From the NCBI RefSeq assembly GCF_013359935.1, contig NZ_JABMCB010000192.1, positions 434,001 to 498,000 on the forward strand: a stretch of 64,000 nt of DNA. Reading direction: 5' to 3'. The DNA is from Paenibacillus xylanilyticus. Lineage in GTDB: Bacteria; Bacillota; Bacilli; Paenibacillales; Paenibacillaceae. A program made the translations under genes and the position numbers. The notes below the pieces were generated by a model, which worked only from the letters and a program-made list of their open reading frames with translations, did no database searches and was not told the origin of the DNA. Position 1 is the first letter of the stretch. Every line of letters begins with the position of its first letter. Shown here piece by piece: positions 16,594 to 26,346 of this stretch.

Positions 16594-18664
16594 GGATCTG
16601 TTGTTTGAAATTGGTCTGGAAGAAGTTCCTGCACGCTTCATGCGCGCAGCGATTGAACAGCTGCAGGATCGTATCGTGAAATGGCTGGATGCATCCCGCA
16701 TAACACACGGTGAGGTAAATGCTTACGCTACACCGCGTCGATTGGCTGTTTTGATTCAGGATGTTGCCGAGAAGCAGGAGGATGTGGAGGAAGAAGTAAA
16801 AGGCCCATCCCGTAAAATTGCACTCGATGACAGCGGTAACTGGAGCAAAGCAGCACTGGGATTTGCCCGCAGTCAAGGAGTTGAACCGGATCAATTTACG
16901 TTCAAGGAACTGAGCGGTGTTGAATATATCTATGCGACGAAGAGCAGCAAAGGTGTGGAGACTTCATCCGTGATTGGTGAAGGCCTGCTGTCTATATTGC
17001 ACGCGATGACATTCCCAAAATTCATGCGCTGGGCTTCCTATGATTTCAAATTTGTGCGCCCGATTCGCTGGATTGTCGCTCTGCTCGGCAGTGAGGTCAT
17101 CGAGATTGAAGTTGCAGGAGTGAAATCTGGCAACGTTACTCGTGGACATCGTTTTCTCGGCAAAGAGACCGTGATCTCTAATCCTGCCTCTTATGTTGAA
17201 GTGCTGCGTTCCGAACATGTTATCGCAGATATCCAGGAACGGGAGCAGATGATTGTATCCCAAATTCAGGCACTTGCTGCTGAGAAGAAATGGGATATCG
17301 CGATTAAGGAAGATTTGCTGGAGGAAGTACTGTTCCTCGTGGAAACACCAACCGTATTGTTCGGAACATTTGATCCTTCTTTCTTGAATATCCCTCAGGA
17401 AGTATTGATTACTTCGATGCGTGAGCATCAGCGTTATTTCCCTGTCCTGGATAGTGAGGGACAATTGCTGCCTTACTTTGTAACGGTTCGAAACGGTGGC
17501 AGTGATTCGCTTGATGTGATTGCCAAAGGTAACGAAAAAGTGCTGCGTGCACGTCTGTCCGATGCCAAGTTCTTCTACGAGGAGGACCAGAAGCTGGAGA
17601 TTAAGGACGCATTATCCAAACTGGAGAGCATCGTCTTCCAGGAAGAACTGGGTACAGTGGGAGATAAAGTTCGCCGCATTCGCAAAATTGCGGATGGTCT
17701 CGCAGCCAAGCTGCAAGTTTCTGCGGATGTTGCCGAATCGGTGAGTCGTTCCGCAGATATCTGCAAATTTGACCTGGTTACACTGATGGTGGGTGAATTC
17801 CCTGAGCTGCAAGGTGTTATGGGTGAGGATTATGCACGCAAGGCAGGCGAAAAGGAAGAAGTGGCCAAAGCGGTATTTGAACACTACCAACCGCGTTTTG
17901 CCGGGGATCAATCTCCTGCTTCGCTTGAAGGTGCTATCGTGAGTGCTGCCGACAAGATGGATACCATTGTAGGCTGTTTCTCCATCAATATCATCCCAAC
18001 CGGATCTCAGGATCCTTACGCACTGCGTCGTCAGGCGGCAGGTATTGTACAAATTTTGCTGGATCACAATCTTCCGCTGACCTTGTCCGATGTGTTCGGT
18101 GTTGCGCTTCAGGTACATGCTCAGATGAATCTGTTGAAACGTGCGGACGAAGAGGTTCGTAAAGATTTGCAGGACTTCTTCGGACTTCGTGTGAAAAAAC
18201 TGTTGTCCGAGACGGTTCGCTATGATGTCGTTGATGCGGTGATTTCTGCCGGATTCGATGATATTAGTGCAATTGTACCGAAAGGTGAAGCTCTGATGGC
18301 GGCTGTTCAAACCGGAGACGCGTTTAAAACGACAGTCGAGTCCTTCAATCGTGTTGGCAACCTTGCTGCCAAAGCTTCCAATTCTTCTGTGCATCCTGAA
18401 CTGTTCACCGAAGAGGGAGAGCGGCAGTTGCATGAGGCATGGAGCAGAACCAATGAGGAGTATCGCAATGCACTTTCCCAGCACGATGCTGCTGAAGCGC
18501 TGGCGATTGCCTCGGCTTGGAAGGACGCTATTACGGCATTCTTTGATTCCGTGATGGTAATGGCCGAAGATGAGGCTGTACGTGCAAACCGTTTGGCTCT
18601 GCTTGCAGCCATCGACCGTGACTTGAAAGGATTTGCCGATTTCTCCAAATTGGTGGTAGTATAA
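16586..18664 (+). CDS. glyS: Glycine--tRNA ligase beta subunit
   Basis: The product has 692 residues and is the tRNA-binding beta subunit of GlyRS. It starts MSKDLLFEIGLEEVPARFM, typical of GlyS. Characteristic blocks include MTFPKFMRW, PIRWIVALLG, ITSMREHQRYFPV, LVTLMVGEFPELQGVMG (HD-like region) and SQDPYALRRQAAGIV, then the anticodon-binding C-terminal domain. The start overlaps the glyQ end and has GAAAGGGGGAG before it. After the stop there is a loose hairpin terminator. The B. subtilis neighbours ccpN and yqfL are not found downstream. Confidence 0.97.
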   Translation: MSKDLLFEIGLEEVPARFMRAAIEQLQDRIVKWLDASRITHGEVNAYATPRRLAVLIQDVAEKQEDVEEEVKGPSRKIALDDSGNWSKAALGFARSQGVEPDQFTFKELSGVEYIYATKSSKGVETSSVIGEGLLSILHAMTFPKFMRWASYDFKFVRPIRWIVALLGSEVIEIEVAGVKSGNVTRGHRFLGKETVISNPASYVEVLRSEHVIADIQEREQMIVSQIQALAAEKKWDIAIKEDLLEEVLFLVETPTVLFGTFDPSFLNIPQEVLITSMREHQRYFPVLDSEGQLLPYFVTVRNGGSDSLDVIAKGNEKVLRARLSDAKFFYEEDQKLEIKDALSKLESIVFQEELGTVGDKVRRIRKIADGLAAKLQVSADVAESVSRSADICKFDLVTLMVGEFPELQGVMGEDYARKAGEKEEVAKAVFEHYQPRFAGDQSPASLEGAIVSAADKMDTIVGCFSINIIPTGSQDPYALRRQAAGIVQILLDHNLPLTLSDVFGVALQVHAQMNLLKRADEEVRKDLQDFFGLRVKKLLSETVRYDVVDAVISAGFDDISAIVPKGEALMAAVQTGDAFKTTVESFNRVGNLAAKASNSSVHPELFTEEGERQLHEAWSRTNEEYRNALSQHDAAEALAIASAWKDAITAFFDSVMVMAEDEAVRANRLALLAAIDRDLKGFADFSKLVVV

Positions 18665-18737
18665 TAACCCCGTCCCAATCGGGTTAGAGGGTACGCATAA
18701 AATTCAGTATTAAAGAAGGATATATGAGGGTATAAAT

Positions 18738-18786
18738 ATACGGAACGGGTTGTGAGTTTTATTTTTAACAGCCGTTCCGTATTTTA
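18738..18786 (+). terminator. Terminator of glyQS
   Basis: ATACGGAACGG (18738-18748) pairs perfectly with CCGTTCCGTAT (18772-18782), followed by a short T tract. The AT-rich loop is about 23 bases. Confidence 0.75.
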
Positions 18787-18870
18787 GCCTTTGATTTACC
18801 TTGACTGGTCAGAAGGAATTTGGCTGGCGGAAGTCGTATATAACAATATGCAGCTATTTTATGAAACCGG

Positions 18871-19350
18871 GTGATCCTGAGGTTGAGTGAGTTGAATATA
18901 CGCCACATTGTTGTGGACGGTGATGCTTGCCCGGTGAAAGCGGAGATTGCGGAAACGGCCCGCCGTTTTAATATCCCCGTATTGTTGGTATCTTCCTTTG
19001 ATCATTTGCTTCAGGGCGGAGAAGGGGTACGAACGGTGCAAGTGGACCGCAGTGATCAGAGTGCGGATTTGTACATCGCCAACCATATTAAGGCCTATGA
19101 TGTAGTCATTACACAGGATTATGGACTGGCTGCGCTCGCGCTTGGCAAACGTTGTTATGTTTTATCATTTCGTGGTCGCGAATTTAATGATCGTGATATT
19201 GATTTTATGCTCGATTCCCGTCATACTGCCGCCAAAGCACGAAAAAGAGGGCATTATGGGAAGGGCCCAAAGCCTTTCACAGAGCAGGATCGGGAAATTT
19301 TTCAACATAAACTGACAAAACTTTTAAAAGATTTGCAGGAGAATGTGTAA
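18871..19350 (+). CDS. yqxD: UPF0178 (YaiI/YqxD, DUF188) family protein
   Basis: The product has up to 159 residues. The family signature is clear: VVDGDACPVKAEI near the start, then VDRSDQSADLYIANHIKAYDVVITQDYGLAALALGKRC, and the RRG-like KARKRGHYGKGPKPFTEQDR end. The fold is PIN-like with conserved Asp residues, which suggests a nuclease, but no activity is established. It sits before dnaG as in Bacillus. The start is uncertain: GTG 18871 or TTG 18883, neither with a strong ribosome site; homologues usually begin close to the IVVDGDACP strand. Confidence 0.9.
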   Translation: MILRLSELNIRHIVVDGDACPVKAEIAETARRFNIPVLLVSSFDHLLQGGEGVRTVQVDRSDQSADLYIANHIKAYDVVITQDYGLAALALGKRCYVLSFRGREFNDRDIDFMLDSRHTAAKARKRGHYGKGPKPFTEQDREIFQHKLTKLLKDLQENV

Positions 19351-19398
19351 GTTTAGCGAATTATATTTACGTGTTGAAAGAGATGAAGGTGGCCCTAG

Positions 19399-21219
19399 AT
19401 GAGTACCGGACAAGGCGGTATACCCGAAAGCATTATTGAATCGGTGTTACAGCAGCATGATATTGTCGATACGGTGAGCAGATTTGTGCATCTGACCAAG
19501 CAGGGGAAATACATGAAAGGCCTCTGCCCTTTTCATTCGGAGAAGACGCCTTCGTTCACGGTCACACCAGAGAAACAAATTTTCTATTGCTACGGTTGCG
19601 GCACGGGTGGAAATGCCATCAAATTCAGGATGGAAATCGAAGGGTTATCCTTTCCCGAGGCTGTCAAAACGATGGCAGAAGAAAGTCACATTTCAATGGG
19701 AGACTGGCAGGGGCGTGAATCCGCTCATGTGAATCCGGAGACCGAACGTCTGCTGGAGGCGTATGAGCTTACTGCAAAACTGTATCATTTCTTATTGAAA
19801 AATACAGAGCATGGAAAGGCAGCCATGGATTATTTGCGCTCGCGCGGCTTTAGCGACAAGCTGATTGACCAGTTCCAGATTGGCTATGCGCCGAATCGCT
19901 GGGACACGCTGGTGCAATTTCTGGAGAAACGCAACTTTCCGCTTGAAGAGATGGAAAAGGGCGGTCTTCTGTCACAGCGGAATGAGGGTCAGGGCTATGT
20001 GGACCGCTTCCGAGACAGGGTCATGTTCCCGATTAATGGCAGAAGCGGAAAACCGATTGCATTTGCAGGTCGCATTTTGGGAGACGGGCAGCCAAAATAC
20101 CTAAATTCACCGGAAACCCGGTTATTTAACAAAAGCCGTGTTCTCTATAATCTGCATCAGGCCAAAAATGCAATCCGCAAACAAAGACAAGCTATTTTGT
20201 TCGAAGGTTACGGGGACGTGATCTCCGCTTGGGATCAAGAGATCCAGAACGGAGTTGCGGCCATGGGTACAGCGCTGACCGAGAATCAGGCCCTCATGCT
20301 CAAGGGCATGTGCGACGAAGTCATTATCTGTTATGACGGGGACCGGGCTGGACAGGCTGCTGCACTTAAAAACTTCCCCATTCTGGAGGAGGCCGGGCTG
20401 CAAGTTAAGGTTGCTCTTATACCCGAGGGACTTGATCCGGATGACTTTATCCGCAAGTACGGTGGTGAACGGTTTCGCAACCAGATTGTAGAAGGTGCTG
20501 TAACCACAACAAAATTTAAGCTTATAAACCTTAAAAAAAACCATATACTGCTAGAAGGCGGCGGTCTAATCGCCTATTCCAGGGAAGCGGTAAAGCTAAT
20601 TGCTCCATTGTCTTCCCCAACAGAACGCGAAGTTTACTTACGTGAACTGGCTGCTGAAGTGGATGTATCTTTTGAGACACTCAAGCAGGAGTGCAATGAA
20701 GAGCGCCAGTCCATGAAAAATAACGAGCAGTATGGGGATAATAACCCGAAAAGGTGGAATAATGGTAGGCAACAAAATAGGCAGGTGCCTACACCCAATC
20801 TGTTGCCGGCTTACCATGCTGCTGAGCGTAAACTTCTGGCCTGGATGCTTCAGGATGACGAGGCTGCACAGTATGTGAATGAGCATCTTGGTGAAGCTTT
20901 TAACTTGGATGATCATGCAGCTATTGCTGCTTATCTATATGCCTACTATGCGCAAGGCAAATCGCCGGATACAAGCCGTTTTATGTCCTCATTGCATGAT
21001 GACCGATTGGAGAAAACCGTCAGTTCAATCTCAATGATGGATGGCCCGGGTGAATGGAACGTTCAGATGCTCGATGATTGTATCAGGGAAGTGCTGAAAT
21101 ATCCGCGCAAAAAAGAGTACGATCTAAAAAAAGAAGAAATGATTGCTGCAGAGCGTGCAGGGGATTTTGTACGCGCGGCGCAAATCGCAACTGAAATGAT
21201 TGCCCTAGAGAGACAGTAA
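19399..21219 (+). CDS. dnaG: DNA primase
   Basis: The product has 606 residues and makes RNA primers at the replication fork. The N-terminal zinc finger uses Cys43, His46, Cys64 and Cys67 (CPFH...CYGC). The RNA polymerase core contains RDRVMFPI and the TOPRIM signature ILFEGYGDVISA, then VIICYDGDRAGQ with the DxD metal site. A Gln/Asn-rich linker (~435-465) leads to the helicase-binding C-terminal domain. The start follows GAAGGTGG. sigA begins 43 bases later, conserving the macromolecular-synthesis operon. Confidence 0.98.
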   Translation: MSTGQGGIPESIIESVLQQHDIVDTVSRFVHLTKQGKYMKGLCPFHSEKTPSFTVTPEKQIFYCYGCGTGGNAIKFRMEIEGLSFPEAVKTMAEESHISMGDWQGRESAHVNPETERLLEAYELTAKLYHFLLKNTEHGKAAMDYLRSRGFSDKLIDQFQIGYAPNRWDTLVQFLEKRNFPLEEMEKGGLLSQRNEGQGYVDRFRDRVMFPINGRSGKPIAFAGRILGDGQPKYLNSPETRLFNKSRVLYNLHQAKNAIRKQRQAILFEGYGDVISAWDQEIQNGVAAMGTALTENQALMLKGMCDEVIICYDGDRAGQAAALKNFPILEEAGLQVKVALIPEGLDPDDFIRKYGGERFRNQIVEGAVTTTKFKLINLKKNHILLEGGGLIAYSREAVKLIAPLSSPTEREVYLRELAAEVDVSFETLKQECNEERQSMKNNEQYGDNNPKRWNNGRQQNRQVPTPNLLPAYHAAERKLLAWMLQDDEAAQYVNEHLGEAFNLDDHAAIAAYLYAYYAQGKSPDTSRFMSSLHDDRLEKTVSSISMMDGPGEWNVQMLDDCIREVLKYPRKKEYDLKKEEMIAAERAGDFVRAAQIATEMIALERQ

Positions 21220-21262
21220 ATGTCCGTGAGTTGGATGTTTCTAGGGAGGAGGGAGTCGAGTT

Positions 21263-22402
21263 ATGGCGAATGATCAGCATACTGAACTAGAAACAGAATT
21301 GACGCTGGATCAGGTTAAAGATCAACTGATTGAATCAGGCAAGAAAAGAGCTTCGCTGAATTACAAGGAAATTATTGAGAAACTCTCCCCGTTTGAGCAG
21401 GATGCAGAGCAAATGGATGAGTTTTACGAACAACTAAGCGACCTGGGGATCGATGTTGTAAACGAAAATGATGAAGAGGTTACACTTCGCCCTAATGATG
21501 ACTCAGAAAACAACAGCAGAGAGGGAGACGATGAATTCCACTTTGATGATGATCTGAGCTTGCCTCCAGGTATCAAAATCAATGACCCTGTTCGTATGTA
21601 TCTGAAGGAAATTGGTCGTGTGCCTTTGCTGTCTGCTGATGACGAAGTGGAACTGGCTAAGCGGATTGAAAATGGGGATGAAGAAGCGAAGCGCCGACTG
21701 GCTGAAGCCAACCTCAGGCTTGTAGTCAGTATCGCCAAGCGTTATGTAGGACGCGGTATGTTGTTCCTTGACTTGATTCAGGAAGGAAACATGGGTCTGA
21801 TCAAGGCAGTTGAAAAGTTTGACCACAAGAAGGGTTACAAGTTCAGTACGTATGCTACTTGGTGGATTCGTCAAGCGATCACACGTGCCATTGCCGATCA
21901 GGCACGTACCATTCGTATTCCTGTTCATATGGTAGAAACGATTAATAAACTGATTCGGGTATCCCGTCAGTTGTTGCAGGAGCTTGGACGCGAACCAACG
22001 CCGGAAGAGATCGCAGCTGAAATGGATCTGAGCGTGGAGAAAGTGCGTGAGATCACGAAGATTGCACAGGAACCGGTTTCCCTGGAAACACCGATTGGTG
22101 AAGAAGACGATTCCCATCTGGGCGATTTTATCGAGGATCAGGAAGCGTTGGCTCCAGCAGATGCTGCTGCTTATGAATTGCTAAAAGAACAGCTTGAAGA
22201 CGTGCTGGATACGTTAACAGAGCGTGAAGAAAATGTGCTTCGCCTTCGTTTTGGTCTGGACGATGGACGGACGAGAACGCTGGAAGAAGTGGGCAAGGTA
22301 TTTGGGGTTACGCGTGAGCGTATTCGTCAGATCGAAGCCAAGGCTCTTCGTAAATTGCGTCACCCAAGCCGCAGCAAACGGCTTAAGGATTTCCTCGAAT
22401 AA
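21263..22402 (+). CDS. sigA: Primary sigma factor SigA
   Basis: The product has 379 residues. The N-terminal acidic region 1.1 is followed by DPVRMYLKEIGRVPLL (1.2). Region 2 reads NLRLVVSIAKRYVGRGMLFLDLIQEGN with KFSTYATWWIRQAITRAIADQ (-10 recognition), then region 3 and region 4.2 TLEEVGKVFGVTRERIRQIEAKALRKLRHP (-35 recognition). Length and architecture match B. subtilis SigA, so the promoter consensus TTGACA/TATAAT used elsewhere in this window is appropriate. GGGAGGAGGGAG precedes the ATG. Confidence 0.99.
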   Translation: MANDQHTELETELTLDQVKDQLIESGKKRASLNYKEIIEKLSPFEQDAEQMDEFYEQLSDLGIDVVNENDEEVTLRPNDDSENNSREGDDEFHFDDDLSLPPGIKINDPVRMYLKEIGRVPLLSADDEVELAKRIENGDEEAKRRLAEANLRLVVSIAKRYVGRGMLFLDLIQEGNMGLIKAVEKFDHKKGYKFSTYATWWIRQAITRAIADQARTIRIPVHMVETINKLIRVSRQLLQELGREPTPEEIAAEMDLSVEKVREITKIAQEPVSLETPIGEEDDSHLGDFIEDQEALAPADAAAYELLKEQLEDVLDTLTEREENVLRLRFGLDDGRTRTLEEVGKVFGVTRERIRQIEAKALRKLRHPSRSKRLKDFLE

Positions 22403-22410
22403 TAGAACTA

Positions 22411-22460
22411 TGGGAGACTTTTCGCAGGCCGCTCAGGCGGCGGCGAGGTCTCCTTTATTT
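22411..22460 (+). terminator. Terminator of dnaG-sigA
   Basis: GGAGAC (22413-22418) and GTCTCC (22448-22453) close a hairpin with an inner GCCGC/GCGGC stem, followed by TTTATTTTT. Confidence 0.8.
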
Positions 22461-22585
22461 TTAAATGAAACATCTTAATTGCTTGGTTTTGGTAATTAAT
22501 CCTTGAAATGTTTGATTGGATTTCATTTTATCGCTTTTCGTTGTCCAATGCAAATCAATAAATTAAATGAATGTGCAGGTGCTTC

Positions 22586-23344
22586 ATGAAACTTTCGAAT
22601 CGATTACAACAAATACATGACCAAATCCCTGAAGGCAGCCGTATAGCGGATATTGGCTCAGATCATGCTTTGCTTCCTGTAGCGGCTGTTCGCAGCGGAA
22701 AAGCTGCAAGTGCTGTGGCTGGTGAAGTTAACCCGGGACCTTACGAGGCTGCACGCAAGCAGGTGAGTGATGCAGGGCTGCAGGAACAGATCACTGTGCG
22801 CCGTGGAGACGGACTTGAAGTCATCTCTACAGGTGAAGTGGATGTTATTACGATTGCGGGAATGGGCGGGGCATTGATTGCCTCCATACTGGATCGTGGC
22901 CTTTCCAAGCTGGAAGAGGTGAAGATGCTTATCCTTCAACCCAATGTGGGTGAAGATATTCTCAGACGCTGGTTGCTGGATCATCATTGGGTAGTCGTAG
23001 CCGAACAATTGCTCGAGGAAGATGGCAAGATCTATGAGATTATTACAGCTATGCCGCAAGCATCCAGTCCAATTGCCAATGAGGAAGTGTACCTGGCCAG
23101 GCCGCTTGAAGGCGGAGTTGTTTTGACGAAGGAACTTTTGCTGCGCATGGGTCCGTATCTGGTTGATCGACCAACGGACGTATTTTTTGCGAAGTGGGAA
23201 AGTGAGATCGTTAAACTGAAGGGCGTGGTGCAATCCATCTCGAAATCCGATCAGGACTCTTCCCGTGAGAAGGCTGCTGAGGTGGAACGTCTGATTGTAA
23301 ACCTGAAGGAGGTACTCGAATGTTTGCCAAAGGTCAAACGGTAA
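22586..23344 (+). CDS. trmK: tRNA (adenine22-N1)-methyltransferase
   Basis: The product has 252 residues. The Rossmann-type SAM site is ADIGSDHALLPVAAV, with VAGEVNPGPYEAARKQV and DVITIAGMGGALIASIL; ILQPNVGEDILRRWL is a TrmK hallmark. TrmK methylates N1 of A22 in tRNA. ATG 22586 (MKLSNRLQQI) is preferred over ATG 22571 because GCAGGTG sits just before it and homologues begin with this segment. The 3' end overlaps yqfO by 25 bases, matching the Bacillus pair yqfN-yqfO. Confidence 0.93.
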   Translation: MKLSNRLQQIHDQIPEGSRIADIGSDHALLPVAAVRSGKAASAVAGEVNPGPYEAARKQVSDAGLQEQITVRRGDGLEVISTGEVDVITIAGMGGALIASILDRGLSKLEEVKMLILQPNVGEDILRRWLLDHHWVVVAEQLLEEDGKIYEIITAMPQASSPIANEEVYLARPLEGGVVLTKELLLRMGPYLVDRPTDVFFAKWESEIVKLKGVVQSISKSDQDSSREKAAEVERLIVNLKEVLECLPKVKR

Positions 23345-24435
23345 TTCAACTGATGGAGCAGCTGGCTCCCAAACATCTGGCTGTACCAGACGACCGCATT
23401 GGTCTGCAGCTGGGCAGTTTGCAAAAAGAGATAAATCACGTGCTGATCGCGCTTGATGTGACAGATGAAGTTGTCGAAGAGGCCATTCGGATTGGTGCCA
23501 ATCTGATCATTGCACACCATGCTATTATTTTCCGGCCGGTAAAATCATTCAATACGGATACACCAATGGGGAAATTGTATGAAAAACTGATCAAGCATGA
23601 TATAGCCGTATATATCAGTCATACGAATCTGGATGTGGCTGAAGGCGGGATGAATGACTGGATGGCAGAGGCGATTGGCATCGAGAGCAAGGAGTCATTG
23701 GAAGATGTACATACAGACCATCTGTACAAGCTGGCTGTATTTGTCCCGCGTACGCATCATGAGCAGGTGCTTCAAGCCATTCTGGAAGCAGGGGCCGGCA
23801 GTATTGGCCAATACAGCAAATGCAGCTTCAACACGGAAGGAATGGGCACTTTTGTCCCCGGAGAAGGGACACAGCCTTATATAGGCGCACAGGGTCAGAT
23901 GGAGCGTGTCGAGGAGATGCGTATTGAGACCATTGTGCCGCAGAGCCTGCGCAGCAAAGTTGTCCAAGCGATGCTGAAAGCACATCCGTATGAAGAAGTG
24001 GCCTATGATCTGTATGCGATGGATCTAAAGGGCCGTACGCTTGGTCTGGGACGATTAGGGCCACTCAAGCAGCCCAAGACACTGGCTGAGCTCGTCGAGG
24101 TCGTGAAGGCCCAATTGGACGTGCCTTACGTTCGTGTAGTAGGGGATCTGAATCGACAGATCAAAAAAGCGGCAGTCCTTGGCGGTTCAGGAAGCCGTTA
24201 TACCATGACCGCACGATTCAAGGGAGCCGATGTCATCGTTACAGGAGATATTGATTATCATACTGCTCACGATGCGCTGATGGCAGGCATGTGCATCATC
24301 GACGCCGGGCACAATGCCGAAAAGATTATGAAACCCAAAACAGCCGACTGGCTCCGTTCCCGCTTGGCAGATAAGCGCTATGATACGCAAGTAACCGCCT
24401 CGGAGGTCAACACGGAAGTGTTCCGGTTTATTTAA
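23320..24435 (+). CDS. yqfO: Nif3-like dinuclear metal protein
   Basis: The product has 371 residues, the long YqfO form of the Nif3 family. The metal-site histidines are in LIIAHHAIIF and ISHTNLDVAEGGMND in the N-terminal half, and near GHNAEK in the C-terminal half. A PII/CutA-like insert (~135-240, KLAVFVPRTHHEQVLQAI to VAYDLY) splits the two halves. The family forms a hexameric ring; proposed roles include a cyclohydrolase-like or metallochaperone function, with none firmly assigned. GAAGGAGG before ATG lies inside trmK, so the two are coupled. Confidence 0.94.
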   Translation: MFAKGQTVIQLMEQLAPKHLAVPDDRIGLQLGSLQKEINHVLIALDVTDEVVEEAIRIGANLIIAHHAIIFRPVKSFNTDTPMGKLYEKLIKHDIAVYISHTNLDVAEGGMNDWMAEAIGIESKESLEDVHTDHLYKLAVFVPRTHHEQVLQAILEAGAGSIGQYSKCSFNTEGMGTFVPGEGTQPYIGAQGQMERVEEMRIETIVPQSLRSKVVQAMLKAHPYEEVAYDLYAMDLKGRTLGLGRLGPLKQPKTLAELVEVVKAQLDVPYVRVVGDLNRQIKKAAVLGGSGSRYTMTARFKGADVIVTGDIDYHTAHDALMAGMCIIDAGHNAEKIMKPKTADWLRSRLADKRYDTQVTASEVNTEVFRFI

Positions 24436-24472
24436 TCAATATCTGGATCATCCGTTTCCAGTAATATTAAGC

Positions 24473-24501
24473 TTGTTTGTGAACCCAAATGCCTGTATAC
24501 T
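24473..24501 (+). promoter_or_regulatory. Promoter of rnpB
   Basis: TTGTTT (24473-24478), 17 bases, TATACT (24496-24501). This places the start at 24508-24509, exactly where the 5' strand of the RNase P RNA P1 helix begins. Confidence 0.8.
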
Positions 24502-24508
24502 ATGTAAT

Positions 24509-24937
24509 GTTGTTCGGAAAGCTTGACAGACAATCGCTGGTGGCCTTGTTGCCACGAGAGGAAAGTCCGGGCTCCACAGGGCAGGATGCTGGATAACGTC
24601 CAGTCAGCGCGAGTTGAAGGATAGTGCCACAGAAATGGACCGCCGATGGCCGGATCTTCCGGCACAGGCAAGGATGGAACCGAGGTGTAAGAGACCCCGA
24701 GGAACGCTGGTGACTTCGTTCCTGGTAAACCCCATCTGGAGCAAGACCTAATGGGACACAGTCGACTCTTCGGAGGAGGCAGCCTTAGCCCGAGGTGTGT
24801 CTAGGTTGGTCGCTTGAGCTGTGCAGCAATGCATGGCCTAGATAGATGATTGTCGCTTGTGGTGGGAGGGTAGTTCCCGTCTGAACCACGAAGAGCACAG
24901 AACCCGGCTTACGGTAAGCTTTCCTAACTGCAACAAC
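24509..24937 (+). ncRNA. rnpB: RNase P RNA, type B
   Basis: This is the catalytic RNA of RNase P, which removes tRNA 5' leaders. The universal core GAGGAAAGTCCGGGCTCC follows the P1/P2 region, and later AGAGCACAGAACCCGGCTTA closes the P4 pseudoknot. The ends pair: GTTGTT and GGAAAGCTT at the 5' end with AAGCTTTCC and AACAAC at the 3' end, which sets the boundaries. The size of about 430 nt and the overall arrangement fit the Bacillus type. It lies between yqfO and an aminotransferase gene. Confidence 0.96.
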
Positions 24938-24997
24938 ATGAAGTGTTAATGAACTACTTACTAAGAAGCTGTAATAGTACTTTTAATTTTAAACATC

Positions 24998-25047
24998 AAT
25001 AAGGCGACAGAAACCGATGATCTCGGAATCTGCCGCCTTATTTTTTT
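24998..25047 (+). terminator. Terminator after rnpB
   Basis: AATAAGGCG (24998-25006) pairs with CGCCTTATT (25034-25042) and continues in T's to 25047. It also separates rnpB from the convergent aminotransferase gene. Confidence 0.85.
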
Positions 25048-25103
25048 GTGCTCATTTGTTTTGAAATTGTAATTCAGTTCATAATACAGCTAATGACAGT
25101 TTA

Positions 25104-26333
25104 TTACAGTGTAACAGCTGTATCGGATTGTACAGAGGCATGCCAGCGCTGAATGGCACGATCCATACGTTCTACCGCTTCAGGAAGCAGTTCAGGGTCT
25201 GTGTGCGTGAAATTGATCCGCATCCGATTCAATTCGGGAGTTCCTGCGTAAAACGAATCACCAGGGACAATGCACACCTTTTCCTGAATACCGTAGGTAA
25301 ACAAATTGCTGGCTGACATCGCTTCAGGCAGTTCCAACCACAAGAACATTCCCCCTTGCGGGGAATTCCAACTGATGCCCTCCCAGGCTTTGTCTGTCAT
25401 AAGTGAAGTCATTTTGTTCATCCGTTTTGCGTAATCTTTCGAGATACTGCGAATATGTCCATCCAGGTCAAACGTTTCGAGCAGGGCATGAAGAGCTCTC
25501 TGGTCGATGCTGCTGGAATGCAGATCGGCTCCCTGTTTCGCACGTGCGGCGATCTTGATAATATCCGCAGAAGCAAGAATCCAACCCGTGCGAAGACCCG
25601 GGGCTACTGTTTTGGAAAATGTGCTGGTATAGATGACGTTGGACGGTCCTTCATAGGATGCTGCATCCAGTTCCACGAGTGAAGGTGCATCCAACTGTTC
25701 CGGATTAAACCGGATTTCGCCATATGGATCGTCCTCCAGAATCAGTACTCCATATTTACGGCACAGGTCAACGGCCTGCTGTCTTCTGGCGCGACTCCAT
25801 ACTTTACCCGATGGGTTTGAGAATGTCGGATTAATGTACACCAGTTTCGGACGCTGCAGTTTTAATTGTTCTTCAAGGGACTCGGGAAGCATTCCCTCTT
25901 CATCACAGGCTACACCGTGAGATTCAGCCTGGTAAGAATGGATGACTTGAAGAGCAGCCAGGTAGGTTGGAGACTCGACGAGTACACGGTCACCGGGATC
26001 GAGCAGAATGCGGCAGACCAGATCTATAGATTGCTGTGATCCTGTAGTCAGGAGCATATGGTCGGGGGAAGCGGGAATGCCCTTGGATTCCAGACGCTCG
26101 GCAATTTTGGCACGCAGCGGTCTGAAGCCTTCCGTTTCTGCATATTGAAGGGCAGAGGCGCCGCTCATAAACACCTGATGGTACGCATCACGTATGGCTT
26201 CCACTGGGAATGACGACTGCGCTGGCAAACCTCCGGCAAGTGAAATCATTCCAGGCGCCTGAGCGGCCTGAAGCATGTCGCGAACGACAGAGGACGGGGT
26301 GTTTAAAGCCATTTTGGACCAAGGGATATTCAT
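25104..26333 (-). CDS. PLP-dependent aminotransferase (class I/II fold)
   Basis: The product has 409 residues, a fold-type I aminotransferase of the group that includes 2-aminoadipate/aromatic transaminases (LysN/ARO8-like). The PLP lysine is Lys241 in STFSKTVAPGLRTGW; YINPTFSNPSGKVWS and LILEDDPYGEIRF give the Asn and Asp/Tyr cofactor contacts, and MRINFTH near the end holds the carboxylate-binding Arg. A ribosome site (CAGGAGATGAG on the minus strand) precedes the ATG. It is divergent from a MocR-type regulator that shares the aminotransferase fold, and repeated ATAACAG motifs lie between, so the regulator probably controls this gene. The substrate is not determinable. Confidence 0.92.
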   Translation of the reverse strand: MNIPWSKMALNTPSSVVRDMLQAAQAPGMISLAGGLPAQSSFPVEAIRDAYHQVFMSGASALQYAETEGFRPLRAKIAERLESKGIPASPDHMLLTTGSQQSIDLVCRILLDPGDRVLVESPTYLAALQVIHSYQAESHGVACDEEGMLPESLEEQLKLQRPKLVYINPTFSNPSGKVWSRARRQQAVDLCRKYGVLILEDDPYGEIRFNPEQLDAPSLVELDAASYEGPSNVIYTSTFSKTVAPGLRTGWILASADIIKIAARAKQGADLHSSSIDQRALHALLETFDLDGHIRSISKDYAKRMNKMTSLMTDKAWEGISWNSPQGGMFLWLELPEAMSASNLFTYGIQEKVCIVPGDSFYAGTPELNRMRINFTHTDPELLPEAVERMDRAIQRWHASVQSDTAVTL

Positions 26334-26346
26334 CTGTTCTCATCTC

